Numbered from the stretch's first letter, positions 36,869-47,072 are shown. The stretch is 64,000 nt of DNA from Candidatus Puniceispirillum sp. (GCA_013822015.1 PNJU01000008.1:1-64000), one strand, 5' to 3'. Numbers and translations are program-made. The notes: generated from the letters alone by a model not told the origin.

Positions 36869-37867
36869 TTACGCGAGCCCAAAATGCCGCCAATTAGGCT
36901 CGCATTTGGTGGATCCTCGCGTGTATTCGGCCAGAAATTCTTGGATATCCTTCTCAGGATCTAAGAATGCGAGGTCGGGCAAATAGCCCCTGTGGAGGGT
37001 CATGCGGGTGTGCGTGTCCAGGAGGTTCTCTCTAATGCCGCCATGTTGTGTCAGGTGCGCACTCAAAGTGGTCAGCTCTTCGGGGCACGGGAAATTTTGC
37101 GCAGCGCAAGCGTCGCTTGCTAGGGTGCATAACATAAGTGGCAAGTAATGTTGGGTGCAAAACCCCTGCCCCATTAGAAACCAACATGCGTCACACACGA
37201 CACGCGCGGGCAAGTTTGTCTTTTCAATATACTGCGCAAGGGCAAGACACAGGGAAAAGGGAGGTGCTTCTTCACGCCTTTTGTGGATTTCTTCAAGGCG
37301 CGTCTTGTAGGTGTAGAGCTTTATAAGGGGGGCGCCCTCCTCGCCCAAATCCCACTCAAGCTGCCGGCGCAAGAAGTTTGCGCGCTCATCCCAATCGGTA
37401 GGTTTTTCTCGCCTCAAACACGCTTCTTTTTCCACAATCTCCACATATTGCGGGTGAATCCATGTTGCAAAAAACTCATTAAGATCAGGCAACAGCAATA
37501 GCAGCTCATTTGCGCGGTCGCCAGGATCTGCATGTTCTATGCGGGACATAAGATAATACTTACCCCCACTGCTCAGGCAATCTAAGATCCTATATACATC
37601 CTCCCAACATGCCACGACCAGGGCGTCATTGGTTTTTAAAATGCCCACCCGCAGCTCAGCAATATAGTCTAGCCGGCGATCATCGCCCAAACATAGACGC
37701 TGGGTTTGATAACGAATCGTTGCCACAACGTTTGCCCAAAACGGGTCATCTTCAGCCTCAGCTGCGGCGCGCTCACGCGTATACTGTGTACTTTCTTCCC
37801 GGGGGGGCATGCCAGCTAAAGACGTTTGAAACAAGACAAACAATCCAAGCAATATTTTTTTTCTCAT
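36869..37867 (-). CDS. Exported short family B relative (C1)
   Basis: 332 residues, signal peptide MRKKILLGLFVLFQTSLAG. The signal shares the LFQ signature of B1-B3. The C-terminal third (LCLALAQYIEKTNLPARVV, CDACWFLMGQGFC, YLPLMLCTLASDACAAQ) resembles the B module but ends before the repeat array. The middle has WDERANFLRRQLEWDLGE, matched by C2 (WDARLEVLRQETAPILGE). AAAGGG lies 8 nt upstream of the start. Function unknown. Confidence 0.78.
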   Translation of the reverse strand: MRKKILLGLFVLFQTSLAGMPPREESTQYTRERAAAEAEDDPFWANVVATIRYQTQRLCLGDDRRLDYIAELRVGILKTNDALVVACWEDVYRILDCLSSGGKYYLMSRIEHADPGDRANELLLLLPDLNEFFATWIHPQYVEIVEKEACLRREKPTDWDERANFLRRQLEWDLGEEGAPLIKLYTYKTRLEEIHKRREEAPPFSLCLALAQYIEKTNLPARVVCDACWFLMGQGFCTQHYLPLMLCTLASDACAAQNFPCPEELTTLSAHLTQHGGIRENLLDTHTRMTLHRGYLPDLAFLDPEKDIQEFLAEYTRGSTKCEPNWRHFGLA

Positions 37868-37928
37868 TATGCACCCTTTCTACCTGTCACCGAAGCAAGC
37901 CTCCCACACCCCATTCTTGGGGTCAAGG
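37865..37928. repeat. Duplicated upstream region, copy 1 (C1)
   Basis: About 63 bp from the C1 start codon outward, nearly identical to 39039-39102: CATTATGC, CCCTTTCTACCTGTGAC and GAAGCCTCCCACACCCC types of blocks, ending GGGGTCAAG. Contains the inverted repeat CCCCA-TTCT-TGGGG. On the minus strand it offers TTGACC as -35 and the SD AAAGGG. It overlaps the end of C2 by a few bases. Confidence 0.85.
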
Positions 37929-39041
37929 GAAGGCGTTTTCGCCTTGATTGGAAGCTGTTACGAGTGGCGTTTGTCCATCTTGTATGCCGTATAGTATCTG
38001 CTTGAGCCCACTTGGCACATCAAAAGAGAAGCCCTGCCTCGCTATTGCAAGCTGCAACTGCCTCAATTTCTCGTGCCTGAATGTTTCTCGCAAGGCAGCC
38101 CCAAGTGGATCAAGATTGTTTATGTTGATGGGCCACTTCTTTAAAAGATTATCCCACTGAATCATCTCGTGGGGATAAAGAACTGGCCCCATGAGCGTCC
38201 CTTTGTCCTTGGCCTCACGGTAAAGATCTGCAAGAATCTGGGGCGCGGGACAACTTTGCGCAAGACAAGCTTTCGTCATTTTCAAGCAATACCAAATCGC
38301 CTGACGCGTATCGGGCTCCTTTCGCATGAGTGCGGCGCACCCATCGCACACAAGGCGCGCAGGCAGATCCTCCCGTTGCTCAAGGGCCTTCGCAAGCTCC
38401 TCGCACATAGCCAGGGCAGACGATTGTGACCTGCGCAGATCAATGTTTTGAATGGATTTATCCATCTCAAAAAGCGCAATGACATGGGAATAGCTTTCCC
38501 CTAAGATAGGCGCCGTCTCTTGTCTCAGCACCTCCAGTCTAGCGTCCCAGTCCGCTGGTTTTTCAAGGGAAAGGGGATCAATGCGCTGCCATAGAACGGC
38601 CACAGATGGGTAATTTTGGGTGATAAAAGTTGTTAAGGCTCCCCGATAGGATGGTAAGCACCAAACGCCTTTATCTCGCTGCATAAGTTTGAGATTGAAT
38701 TCAACTGAGGACTGCTTTGACTGACAAACCCAGCGATGGTCTTCATCCGGTGCAGTGTGCGAAATTTCCCCCAATAAATGACATACCTGATACCACTTTT
38801 TCAGGAGTGTGCTCAGATGCGTCTCTTCAATATTCTTGATAAGTTCCCTCACATGAAGGACCTCAGGGGCATCGTCCGCCAGCACCATCATGTTCGAAGT
38901 TTTGGGCGCATCGTCGGTCACAAAATTAAATTGCTGGCGCATCATATTACTGTGCAGAATCTGCTGGTCCCACGATTCAACAATCGACGCAAATGACGTT
39001 TGAAACAATAGGGCAAATCCAAGCAGTACGACCTTTCCCAT
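37923..39041 (-). CDS. Exported short family B relative (C2)
   Basis: 372 residues, signal peptide MGKVVLLGFALLFQTSFAS. Aligns with C1 in the middle (EKPADWDARLEVLRQETAP) and in the DLPARLVCDGCAALM...MTKACLAQSCPAPQIL module shared with B1-B3. N-terminal part has Met-rich repeats (NMMRQQF, NMMVLADDAPE). Lacks the Sel1/TPR-like array. GAAAGGGGGCATA precedes the ATG. Function unknown; same expression unit style as C1 through the duplicated upstream DNA. Confidence 0.78.
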   Translation of the reverse strand: MGKVVLLGFALLFQTSFASIVESWDQQILHSNMMRQQFNFVTDDAPKTSNMMVLADDAPEVLHVRELIKNIEETHLSTLLKKWYQVCHLLGEISHTAPDEDHRWVCQSKQSSVEFNLKLMQRDKGVWCLPSYRGALTTFITQNYPSVAVLWQRIDPLSLEKPADWDARLEVLRQETAPILGESYSHVIALFEMDKSIQNIDLRRSQSSALAMCEELAKALEQREDLPARLVCDGCAALMRKEPDTRQAIWYCLKMTKACLAQSCPAPQILADLYREAKDKGTLMGPVLYPHEMIQWDNLLKKWPININNLDPLGAALRETFRHEKLRQLQLAIARQGFSFDVPSGLKQILYGIQDGQTPLVTASNQGENAFP

Positions 39042-39102
39042 TATGCCCCCTTTCTACCTGTGACTGAAGGAAGCCTCCCACACCCCATTCTTGGGGTCAA
39101 GA
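39039..39102. repeat. Duplicated upstream region, copy 2 (C2)
   Basis: Second copy of the 63-bp segment seen at 37865-37928; only a handful of substitutions separate them. Also contains CCCCATTCTTGGGG. It shows that gene and regulatory DNA were duplicated together. Confidence 0.85.
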
Positions 39103-39188
39103 AGGGATAGATTCACGATCACGCCTTTCACGGTCACACGTTTTTTGCTAGTGTGTGGAACGTCTTTTTCGCACCCAGGAGCGCGCCC

Positions 39189-40442
39189 ATGTACACACCT
39201 CATCTTCATGCACAAGATCCAGAACTCGCAGCTTTTGTGGACCATGAGCTGGACCGACAAAGGAATCAACTGGAGCTCATTGCCTCTGAAAACTTTGTGT
39301 CGCGCGCGGTTCTGGAGGCGCAGGGGTCTGTCCTAACCAACAAGTACGCCGAAGGGTATCCGGGGCGTCGCTATTATGGTGGCTGCACCTTTGTGGACGG
39401 GGCTGAGTCCTTGGCCATTGCACGTGCAAAAGAGCTTTTTGGATGCACCTTTGTGAACGTTCAGCCCCACGCGGGCGCCCAGGCCAACCAGGCTGTGTTC
39501 TTGGCCCTTTTAAGTCCCGGCGACACATTCCTTGGGATGCGCCTTGATTGCGGCGGGCACTTGACCCACGGCAGTCCTGTGAACATGTCCGGCAAGTGGT
39601 TTAACCCCATCGGGTACGGCGTGGATCCGGTGACACACCTCATCGATATGGAGGAAGTTGCAAGACTTGCCAGAGAACATAAACCCAAGCTAATCGTTGC
39701 AGGCGGGTCCGCCTACGCGCGCATCATTGACTTTGCCGCCTTTCGGGCCATTGCCGATGAGGTGGGCGCCTATCTCATGGTGGACATGGCCCACTTTGCG
39801 GGCTTAGTTGCGGGCGGCGTCTACCCCTCCCCCCTGCCCCACGCCCATGTGGTGACAACCACCACCCATAAAACCCTGCGCGGTCCCCGGGGCGGCATGA
39901 TCTTGTCGAACGACGAAACCTTTGCCAAGAAAGTGAACTCTGCCGTATTCCCAGGCAACCAAGGCGGCCCCCTCATGCACGTCATTGCCGCCAAGGCTGT
40001 GGCCTTTGGAGAGGCGCTTGCCCCCACCTTCAAAACATACGCGGCACAAGTTGTAAAAAATGCCCGCGCCATGGCCGAGGCCTTCACGGCTGGGGGATTT
40101 GATTTGGTCTCAGGAGGAACGGACTCACACCTCATCCTCGTGGATCTGCGCGCCCAGGGTCTGACTGGACATGACGCGTGCGAGGCCCTGGAGCACGCCG
40201 GCATCACCTGCAACAAAAACGGCACGCCTCAAGATCCCCTGCCCCCCATGCAGACCTCCGGTATTCGCTTAGGATCTCCCGCGTGCACCACACGGGGCCT
40301 GGGTGAGGAAGACTTCGCGCAAATCGGGCATCACTGCGTAGAGGTCCTCAAGGGACTGGTGAACGGCGATCCTGTGTCGGCCCAGACAAAGGCCCGCGCC
40401 TTTGTGGACGACATGTGCCGCAAATATCCTTTGTACCCTTAA
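39189..40442 (+). CDS. glyA: Serine hydroxymethyltransferase
   Basis: 417 residues from ATG 39189 ([13 protein letters not shown]), with AGGAG 9 nt upstream. Typical motifs: [33 protein letters not shown], the PLP lysine in [13 protein letters not shown] and [15 protein letters not shown]. Interconverts Ser and Gly while loading tetrahydrofolate with a one-carbon unit. It is a housekeeping gene between two exported-protein blocks, followed by a strong terminator. Confidence 0.98.
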   Translation: MYTPHLHAQDPELAAFVDHELDRQRNQLELIASENFVSRAVLEAQGSVLTNKYAEGYPGRRYYGGCTFVDGAESLAIARAKELFGCTFVNVQPHAGAQANQAVFLALLSPGDTFLGMRLDCGGHLTHGSPVNMSGKWFNPIGYGVDPVTHLIDMEEVARLAREHKPKLIVAGGSAYARIIDFAAFRAIADEVGAYLMVDMAHFAGLVAGGVYPSPLPHAHVVTTTTHKTLRGPRGGMILSNDETFAKKVNSAVFPGNQGGPLMHVIAAKAVAFGEALAPTFKTYAAQVVKNARAMAEAFTAGGFDLVSGGTDSHLILVDLRAQGLTGHDACEALEHAGITCNKNGTPQDPLPPMQTSGIRLGSPACTTRGLGEEDFAQIGHHCVEVLKGLVNGDPVSAQTKARAFVDDMCRKYPLYP

Positions 40443-40480
40443 ATCCGGCCCCACCCGGTATCCTGGCGAGGACAACACCG

Positions 40481-40513
40481 AAGGGTGAAAAGACGTCTTT
40501 TCACCCTTTTTCA
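40481..40513 (+). terminator. Rho-independent terminator of glyA
   Basis: Perfect palindrome AAGGGTGAAAAGA-CG-TCTTTTCACCCTT followed by more T residues (40506-40511), 38 bp after the glyA stop. Confidence 0.9.
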
Positions 40514-40587
40514 TGCCTACAAAATAGCGATTTAGCGCATTGTACCATTTAAAAAGATCTACCCACAATCCGTTTTAAGTTTTTTTA

Positions 40588-40616
40588 TTGACAAAAAAAC
40601 TTATCGGCAATAGAAA
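40588..40616 (+). promoter_or_regulatory. Promoter of the OTU-like gene
   Basis: TTGACA (40588-40593), 17-bp spacer, TAGAAA (40611-40616) in an AT-rich stretch; the ATG lies 36 bp downstream. Confidence 0.6.
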
Positions 40617-40651
40617 TAACCCGGCGTTATTTCATTTTGTATAATTTTTCT

Positions 40652-43600
40652 ATGTCGATCTTAAAAAAGATTTTAAGTGCTGCGCTCACGCACACCCTTA
40701 TCTTGCAGCTGACCCTTTCGCCTGTTGTGGCGAGCATTCACGAAGAACCCATCGTTCAAAATGCCCGTCCCGACAGGTCTAAGCCCCATAGGTATGTTGA
40801 TAGGAATGGAAGGACGTTCTTCTATGACGAGTACTTTTTAGGCGCGCACAACAATGATTGTTTCTTCAACGCCCTTGGCGCACAAAGGATTGAAGCTATT
40901 GAAAAGGTTGAGTTTATACTTGGAGAGAGACGTCAAAAAACCCTCGCTCTTCTTGACCTGGCCATCGAAGACCAAGCACATGAGCCTTCATTTCACAACT
41001 TGCGCTTACTTTCCCAAGAAGAAAAACGGGCCGCGTATCTCGCGGCTTACAAAACAACCTCACGCATGATTGAATGCGCGCAAAACATAGGCGACACCTC
41101 ACACGTCAGACATAATACCATCACGCTTTTTGATGTGCTTGCCTATGCCTACCAGCGCACTATTTCTGTTTTCAGGCCGCTGGACGTCGCTGAAAAAGAC
41201 CTCGAGATTTTCCACCGCGTCACCTATGGCAAACGGTCCCAAAAGCCAACCCTCTCCCTTTTACTCAAGGGGAGTCACTTCAACGTGTTGATCCCACGCA
41301 AATGGGACGGGTCCCACCGGGAACAAGCACAGATGGCGGAAGAGCGGTACTTGGCAGAACTGCGCAGCCGCGTTTTTCAAGAAAGCCTTGCCCCCGACTT
41401 AGCCCCCTTTGACAGTCCATTGCGCCCGACCCAAAGCAGCACGCCTGAGGCTGTGATGGACGAGGAACAGGAAGCGCCCACACAAGAGGCGCAAGCTGCA
41501 GCCTCTCATCAATCACCCTCAGCCCATCTGGATGAAGAGCCTTTGCGGGCGGCTCCCAGAGTCTTCGCCCGCGATGATGTCCTTGGCTTTCTTCTTAAGA
41601 AGAACCGCACCGTTGCACATCTCTCGCCGGAAGACTCTCTCCAGGCATCTTGGGACGCTCTTTCTGCGTCTAGCTGGGCAACACCTTACGAAAAGTTTGC
41701 GGGCAAGTGCACCCTCATCCTAGAGCACGACTTTCTCCCTGGTGAGGCTCCCCAGGCGCATATCCTGACCCAACTGATAGAAGAGGCACCAAGAGCCCTA
41801 CAAAAGAAAGCACACATGCACCAGGTTGGCATTTATATGGGCCGCCTGCATAAGCGCATGGGCAATCAAGCCCAAGCTTGGCGTTACTTTGCGTGCAGCC
41901 TGGAAGAAAAGAAATATTCTCAGATTGCAAAACTCTATATGGCAGAGATGATTCTAATGAGTGGGTACCGCCCTCTTGGTATTCCCGACCCCCAAGCCTA
42001 CGCCCAGGAACTGCTTGAACAACTTGCCCACACCCCATCTACGCGCAGAAGAATCACTAGCGCACGGGACGGTGGGAGCGTCTCCTATGATCTTCACAAT
42101 CCTTACTTAAATCACCGCTCAAGCCACCAGAAAGCGGCCAGACTTGTGGAGGCCCTTGACACACCACCCGCCAGGCAGCGGGGTCCTGTCACCGCAAGCC
42201 GTGAGTCTGCGCACCGTGATGTCGCTCAAGTAAGAAGCCACGCACCCAGGAACCAACGCCAAAGCGGGTCACCTCGGGAACCGCGCCCTCAGGAAACAGA
42301 GCGTTCCCCCACACCAGCCTCTGTACCCACAAACCACGGCGCTCAAAAACGTCATTTTGGACTCTTAGGCATTTCCGGCCAGGACGCCTCCACAGCCTCT
42401 CCCCCGGCTGAAAAGCGTCCAAGGCTTGATGGTCGCGTATCGTCTCAGAGCCCCGTGACCCCTGACGAGCAAGAGCCAGGCATCCCTGGCATCACCCAAA
42501 GCCCTAATAATGCAGGCGCGGCATTTACTCCTTCCCCTACCCTCAGCTTACACGGGTCATCGGAAACTGAAGACGAGGATGAAGCCCAGGAACTTAAAGA
42601 TACCTTTTCCAATGACAGTACGTCTGACGGGTTTATTCAGGTGAGGGCAATTTTACTGCAAGCGATGTCGCAGTCTAAATACCACCAACAAGCAAGATGT
42701 CACGCGCTGTGTTTTGAGGGCCTTGAAAAGCTGGACAAAATCAACATGCTTGACGTAACGGCCAACACCCGAGACAAACTTTTAATGCTTAAAGGCCATC
42801 TGTTTTTACAGCTTGGAAATAGCCTTCACGCGGGAACCTATCGTGGACAAGACTACCGTTCATCGGACTGGTTCCTAGAGGCGATTGTGGTTGCAAAAAA
42901 AACAGGCAGAAGCAACATTTACTACCGAGCTCTCGTTGGCCTGGGGAATAGAAATTTCGCCGGCCGCATTGATGGCAAAGTTTACACGCCAGAAGACTGT
43001 TTTGAAGAGGTCATCTCGAAAGCCCCCCGTGCGCATGATGATTTGCGCGTGCGCGCTATGCTGGGTCTTGCAAACATGGGAGGTGGGGCAGATAATCTCC
43101 AACGACAGCGCCTTTTTCTCAATGCGCGCAAACTTGCCAGAGATTTGAACGACCCAAATAACGAGATGCGGGCGTACTTAGGGCTGGGCAACGCACACTT
43201 TCACGGACTTATTGACGGAAAACTCTATACGAATAAGGACTGTTTCCTTGCTGCCCTCGACATAGCGCGCGACATAAAAGATCCCATATGGAAAATGCAA
43301 GCCTACCTTGGCCTTGGAAATGCACAGTACAACGGCACCCACAAAGGAAAGGCGTTCACCACTGAAGGCTCGTTCCTAAAAGCCTTAAAAATTGCCAGAT
43401 TGTATGACCAAAGGGATATTCAAATGCGTGCTTTCCTGGGACTTGGCAACTGCAGGTTTCAAGGCACCATAGAGGGTAAGTTTTACTCAGAAGAAGAATG
43501 CTACCATGAGGCCATTGCCCTTGCCCACAAGATTGACGATAAGCAGGGCGAGATGCGTGCACACATGGGACTTGGTAATATGAAAAGCCGCACCAGGTCC

Positions 43601-43837
43601 CAAAGATACGCGTCTTACAGAAAGGCTTATGTTCTGGCAAGAGAGATTAACGATCGTCGTGGAAAAATTCAGTCAATGATTGGCCTTGGCAGAAGCTGCT
43701 TTATCAACGAGCACCGCACCATACGAGAATACTATCATGACGCCATTAACCTGTGCACGCGTGAAGATGAAGACTTGCGTAACCTCGCCATGGATGGTCT
43801 TAAATTTTTGGACCAAGCACGCTCCAATCGAAAGTAA
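40652..43837 (+). CDS. Exported OTU-like cysteine protease with C-terminal repeat array
   Basis: 1061 residues from ATG 40652. Long signal peptide (MSILKKILSAALTHTLILQL, to ~residue 28). Residues ~48-215 fit an OTU fold: N68-D-C70-FFNALG (nucleophile), LFDVLAYAYQRTISVF and a C-terminal KGSHFNVLIP with H209. A helical region follows (300-460), then a Pro/Ser/Arg-rich linker with PAEKRPRLD (585-593). From ~655, a family B-type module leads into about eight ~43-residue repeats (MRAYLGLGNAHFHGLIDGK type). OTU proteases cleave ubiquitin chains in eukaryotes and are used as effectors by intracellular bacteria; activity here is inference. No good Shine-Dalgarno site. Confidence 0.78.
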   Translation: MSILKKILSAALTHTLILQLTLSPVVASIHEEPIVQNARPDRSKPHRYVDRNGRTFFYDEYFLGAHNNDCFFNALGAQRIEAIEKVEFILGERRQKTLALLDLAIEDQAHEPSFHNLRLLSQEEKRAAYLAAYKTTSRMIECAQNIGDTSHVRHNTITLFDVLAYAYQRTISVFRPLDVAEKDLEIFHRVTYGKRSQKPTLSLLLKGSHFNVLIPRKWDGSHREQAQMAEERYLAELRSRVFQESLAPDLAPFDSPLRPTQSSTPEAVMDEEQEAPTQEAQAAASHQSPSAHLDEEPLRAAPRVFARDDVLGFLLKKNRTVAHLSPEDSLQASWDALSASSWATPYEKFAGKCTLILEHDFLPGEAPQAHILTQLIEEAPRALQKKAHMHQVGIYMGRLHKRMGNQAQAWRYFACSLEEKKYSQIAKLYMAEMILMSGYRPLGIPDPQAYAQELLEQLAHTPSTRRRITSARDGGSVSYDLHNPYLNHRSSHQKAARLVEALDTPPARQRGPVTASRESAHRDVAQVRSHAPRNQRQSGSPREPRPQETERSPTPASVPTNHGAQKRHFGLLGISGQDASTASPPAEKRPRLDGRVSSQSPVTPDEQEPGIPGITQSPNNAGAAFTPSPTLSLHGSSETEDEDEAQELKDTFSNDSTSDGFIQVRAILLQAMSQSKYHQQARCHALCFEGLEKLDKINMLDVTANTRDKLLMLKGHLFLQLGNSLHAGTYRGQDYRSSDWFLEAIVVAKKTGRSNIYYRALVGLGNRNFAGRIDGKVYTPEDCFEEVISKAPRAHDDLRVRAMLGLANMGGGADNLQRQRLFLNARKLARDLNDPNNEMRAYLGLGNAHFHGLIDGKLYTNKDCFLAALDIARDIKDPIWKMQAYLGLGNAQYNGTHKGKAFTTEGSFLKALKIARLYDQRDIQMRAFLGLGNCRFQGTIEGKFYSEEECYHEAIALAHKIDDKQGEMRAHMGLGNMKSRTRSQRYASYRKAYVLAREINDRRGKIQSMIGLGRSCFINEHRTIREYYHDAINLCTREDEDLRNLAMDGLKFLDQARSNRK

Positions 43838-43849
43838 TCACAGTCTCAT

Positions 43850-43887
43850 AAAAAAGGGTTGGAAGACTTTTCCTCCAACCCTGTTTT
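43850..43887. terminator. Bidirectional terminator between the OTU-like gene and dnaJ
   Basis: A-tract, GGGTTGGA (43856-43863), 10-nt loop, TCCAACCC (43874-43881), then TGTTTTTG. Works for the plus-strand gene and, with the A-tract, for dnaJ on the minus strand. Confidence 0.85.
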
Positions 43888-43909
43888 TGTTTTACCTGAA
43901 ATAACGCTT

Positions 43910-45076
43910 TCAATCTTTGAGGGAATCCCAGAAGTTCTTTACCTTCTTCAGGAAGGAATCACACTCAGGACTATTAGACGCTTTGGCGCCAAGCTGGGCG
44001 AACTCCTCCATAAGCTCCCTTTGGCGCTTACTGAGTTTCACGGGCGTTTCAACCCGCGCATGCAGATACATGTCGCCCCTTGTTGTGCGGCGCAGCATGG
44101 TCATGCCCTTACCCTTCAAGCGGAAGGTCTTGCCGGACTGGGTCCCTTCAGGAATGGTGATACGCGCTTTGCCGCCTTCAATGGTGGGCACCTCGATGTC
44201 ACCACCGAGCGTTGCCGTTGACATGGGAATGGGCACCTCACAGTGCAGATCCGCCCCTTCCCGGGCAAACACAGGATGGGGCTTCACGCTGACAAACACA
44301 TAGAGATCACCGTTGGCACCGCCCCGAAGGCCTGCCTCGCCCTCACCGGTCAGGCGAATGCGCGAGCCGTCTTCAATGCCTGCAGGCACACTGACGGTCA
44401 GATTTTTCTCGGAGAGGGTGCGCCCCTGACCGCGGCATGTCCCGCAAGGCTTTTCAATGATTTGCCCTGCCCCGCCACACTGGTGACAGGTGCGCTCCAA
44501 GGTAAAGAATCCTTGGCGAGAGCGCACGGTGCCGCTGCCCTGACACAGGGTACAGGTCTTTACGCCCGTGCCTTTTTCGGCGCCGGACCCGCTGCATGTC
44601 CCGCACGCCTTCATGGTGGCAACTTTAATCTTGGCGTTGTACCCCTTAAAGGCTTGCTCCAGGGTAATTTTCAGGTCATGACGCACGTCCGCGCCCTCGA
44701 CACCGCTGGACGCGCGTCGTGCACGCCCGCCGCCTGCCGCCCCCATAAAGTCGCCAAAGACTTCTTCGAAAATGTCGGAAAAACCGCCAGCACCACGGGC
44801 ACCAAAACCGCCTCCAAAGCCACCGGCTCCTCCCCCCATGGACGGGTCGAAGGCCGCGTGCCCCATGCGGTCATAGGCCGCGCGCTTATCTTTATCCTTG
44901 AGGACCTCATAGGCCTCATTGAGTTCTTTAAACTTGGCCTCGGCCGTCTTGTCATCTTTGTTACGATCGGGGTGATACTTCATGGCCAGGGAGCGGTAAG
45001 CCTTTTTCAGCTCCTCCTCGCTCGCCCCTTTGGCGACACCCAGAACGTCGTAATAATCACGCTTTGCCATTGTCAT
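43910..45076 (-). CDS. dnaJ: Chaperone protein DnaJ
   Basis: 388 residues. J domain with HPD ([18 protein letters not shown]), Gly/Phe-rich linker ([19 protein letters not shown]), four zinc repeats ([32 protein letters not shown]) and C-terminal substrate-binding domains. Stimulates DnaK ATPase. GGGATAGA precedes ATG 45076; [11 protein letters not shown] at 45070 is an alternative start. Downstream of dnaK with a strong intercistronic hairpin. Confidence 0.98.
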   Translation of the reverse strand: MTMAKRDYYDVLGVAKGASEEELKKAYRSLAMKYHPDRNKDDKTAEAKFKELNEAYEVLKDKDKRAAYDRMGHAAFDPSMGGGAGGFGGGFGARGAGGFSDIFEEVFGDFMGAAGGGRARRASSGVEGADVRHDLKITLEQAFKGYNAKIKVATMKACGTCSGSGAEKGTGVKTCTLCQGSGTVRSRQGFFTLERTCHQCGGAGQIIEKPCGTCRGQGRTLSEKNLTVSVPAGIEDGSRIRLTGEGEAGLRGGANGDLYVFVSVKPHPVFAREGADLHCEVPIPMSTATLGGDIEVPTIEGGKARITIPEGTQSGKTFRLKGKGMTMLRRTTRGDMYLHARVETPVKLSKRQRELMEEFAQLGAKASNSPECDSFLKKVKNFWDSLKD

Positions 45077-45090
45077 TCTATCCCATAAAG

Positions 45091-45120
45091 AACACCCCGG
45101 GGCTCGCGTCCCGGGGTGTT
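45091..45120 (-). terminator. Intercistronic hairpin between dnaK and dnaJ
   Basis: Perfect 11-bp stem AACACCCCGGG / CCCGGGGTGTT with an 8-nt loop, 23 bp after dnaK. Only a weak U-rich run follows on the minus strand, so partial termination or 3'-end protection is likelier than a full stop. Confidence 0.6.
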
Positions 45121-45142
45121 TGTTTGGACCATTTTATGCGCC

Positions 45143-47065
45143 TTAGCCCTTCTTGGCGTCAGCGCCGTCCACGTCTTCGTACTCGGCGTCGAGGATATCG
45201 CCCTCAACGGGCTTGTCCTGCCCCTCAGGCGCACTCGCGCTAGCCGCAGCAGCCTCATCCTGTGTCGCCTTATAGACCGCTTCACCCATTTTCATGGAGA
45301 CTTGCATCAAGGCCTGGGTCTTGGCTTGAATGCCCTCCAGATCCTCGCCGGTCAGCGCGTCCTTAAGATCCTTCAAAGCGGCCTCAATGGCTTCCTTGTC
45401 CGCAGGCGCAACTTTATCACCGTGCTCCGACAGGCTCTTTTCAGTGCTGTGGGCAAGGCTTTCACCGTGGTTCTTGGCATCAACAAGGGCCCGGCGCTTC
45501 TTATCCTCTTCCGCGTGGGCTTCGGCGTCCTTCACCATCTGATCGATGTCCTTGTCGGACAAGCCGCCGGATGCCTGGATCTGGATCTGTTGCTCTTTTC
45601 CAGTCGCCTTATCCTTGGCGGACACATTGACGATACCGTTGGCGTCGATGTCAAAGGTCACCTCAATTTGGGGCATGCCGCGCGGTGCGGGGGGAATGCC
45701 CATAAGATCAAACTGACCCAGCATCTTGTTGTCCGCCGCCATCTCACGCTCGCCTTGGAACACGCGGATGGTCACGGCGGACTGGTTATCGTCGGCCGTT
45801 GAGAACACCTGACTCTTCTTGGTTGGGATGGTGGTGTTGCGGTCAATGAGGCGCGTGAACACACCGCCCAAAGTCTCAATACCCAAAGACAGTGGCGTCA
45901 CGTCAAGGAGCAAAACGTCCTTCACATCACCGCGCAAAACGCCTCCCTGGATCGCAGCGCCAATGGCCACAACCTCGTCGGGGTTTACGCCGCGGTGGGG
46001 CTCACGTCCGAAGAACTTTTGAACCTCTTCAATGACCTTAGGCATACGTGTCATACCACCAACCAAGATCACTTCTTGGATGTCGCTGGCGGTCAGGCCC
46101 GCATCCTTAAGCGCCTTGCGGCATGGCTCAATGGTGCGCTTGATAAGATCTTCCACCAGCGCCTCGAGCTTGGCGCGGGTCAACTTAATGTTCAAGTGCT
46201 TAGGGCCGGAAGCGTCCGCAGTAATAAAGGGCAGGTTTACGTCTGTTTGGGTAGCACTGGAAAGCTCAATCTTGGCTTTCTCGGCGGCCTCTTTCAAACG
46301 CTGAAGGGCCAGGCGATCTTGGCGCAGATCAACGCCTTGCTCACGCTTAAACTCATCGGCCAAATAGTCGATGATTTTCATATCAAAGTCTTCACCGCCC
46401 AGGAACGTATCACCGTTGGTGGACTTCACTTCAAAAACGCCGTCACCAATTTCAAGAACGGACACGTCGAAGGTACCACCACCCAGGTCATAAACGGCGA
46501 TCACGCCGGAGTTCTTTTTCTCTAGACCATAGGCAAGGGCCGCAGCCGTTGGCTCGTTGATGATACGCAAGACCTCAAGACCCGCGATTTTACCCGCGTC
46601 CTTTGTGGCCTGACGCTGGGCGTCGTTAAAGTAGGCAGGCACCGTGATGACCGCTTGAGTGACTTTTTCGCCCAGGTAATTCTCGGCGGTTTCTTTCATT
46701 TTTTGCAAGATGAACGCGCTGACTTGGCTGGGACTATAGTCCTCGCCGTGTGCATTCACCCACGCGTCCCCGGCCTTGGAGGGAACAATTTTATATGGCA
46801 CCAGCTCCATATCCTTTTTGGTCAAAGGATCGTCGAAGCGGCGGCCAATCAGGCGCTTAATGGCAAAGAGTGTGTTTTCGGGGTTGGTCACAGCTTGGCG
46901 CTTGGCCGCTTGACCCACAAGTTTTTCGCCGCCGGATGTAAAGGCGACCATGGAAGGCGTTGTACGCACACCTTCAGCGTTTTCAATAACCTTTGCCTGC
47001 GCCCCTTCCATAACGGCAACGCAAGAGTTGGTTGTACCCAGGTCAATACCAATGACTTTACTCAT
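45143..47065 (-). CDS. dnaK: Chaperone protein DnaK (Hsp70)
   Basis: 640 residues, standard length. ATPase domain motifs [34 protein letters not shown] and [14 protein letters not shown]; linker [11 protein letters not shown]; substrate-binding and lid domains; acidic tail ending with [13 protein letters not shown]. Works with DnaJ downstream; grpE is not in the window. AAGGAGAATCTTC precedes the ATG and is partly covered by a possible ROSE-like hairpin. A 120-nt leader runs from the promoter at 47189-47216. Confidence 0.99.
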   Translation of the reverse strand: MSKVIGIDLGTTNSCVAVMEGAQAKVIENAEGVRTTPSMVAFTSGGEKLVGQAAKRQAVTNPENTLFAIKRLIGRRFDDPLTKKDMELVPYKIVPSKAGDAWVNAHGEDYSPSQVSAFILQKMKETAENYLGEKVTQAVITVPAYFNDAQRQATKDAGKIAGLEVLRIINEPTAAALAYGLEKKNSGVIAVYDLGGGTFDVSVLEIGDGVFEVKSTNGDTFLGGEDFDMKIIDYLADEFKREQGVDLRQDRLALQRLKEAAEKAKIELSSATQTDVNLPFITADASGPKHLNIKLTRAKLEALVEDLIKRTIEPCRKALKDAGLTASDIQEVILVGGMTRMPKVIEEVQKFFGREPHRGVNPDEVVAIGAAIQGGVLRGDVKDVLLLDVTPLSLGIETLGGVFTRLIDRNTTIPTKKSQVFSTADDNQSAVTIRVFQGEREMAADNKMLGQFDLMGIPPAPRGMPQIEVTFDIDANGIVNVSAKDKATGKEQQIQIQASGGLSDKDIDQMVKDAEAHAEEDKKRRALVDAKNHGESLAHSTEKSLSEHGDKVAPADKEAIEAALKDLKDALTGEDLEGIQAKTQALMQVSMKMGEAVYKATQDEAAAASASAPEGQDKPVEGDILDAEYEDVDGADAKKG

Positions 47066-47072
47066 GAAGATT

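Noticed and set aside
44243-45088. 281-codon plus-strand frame opposite dnaJ
   Set aside because: Its translation has no domain or signal, and the minus strand encodes an intact DnaJ.
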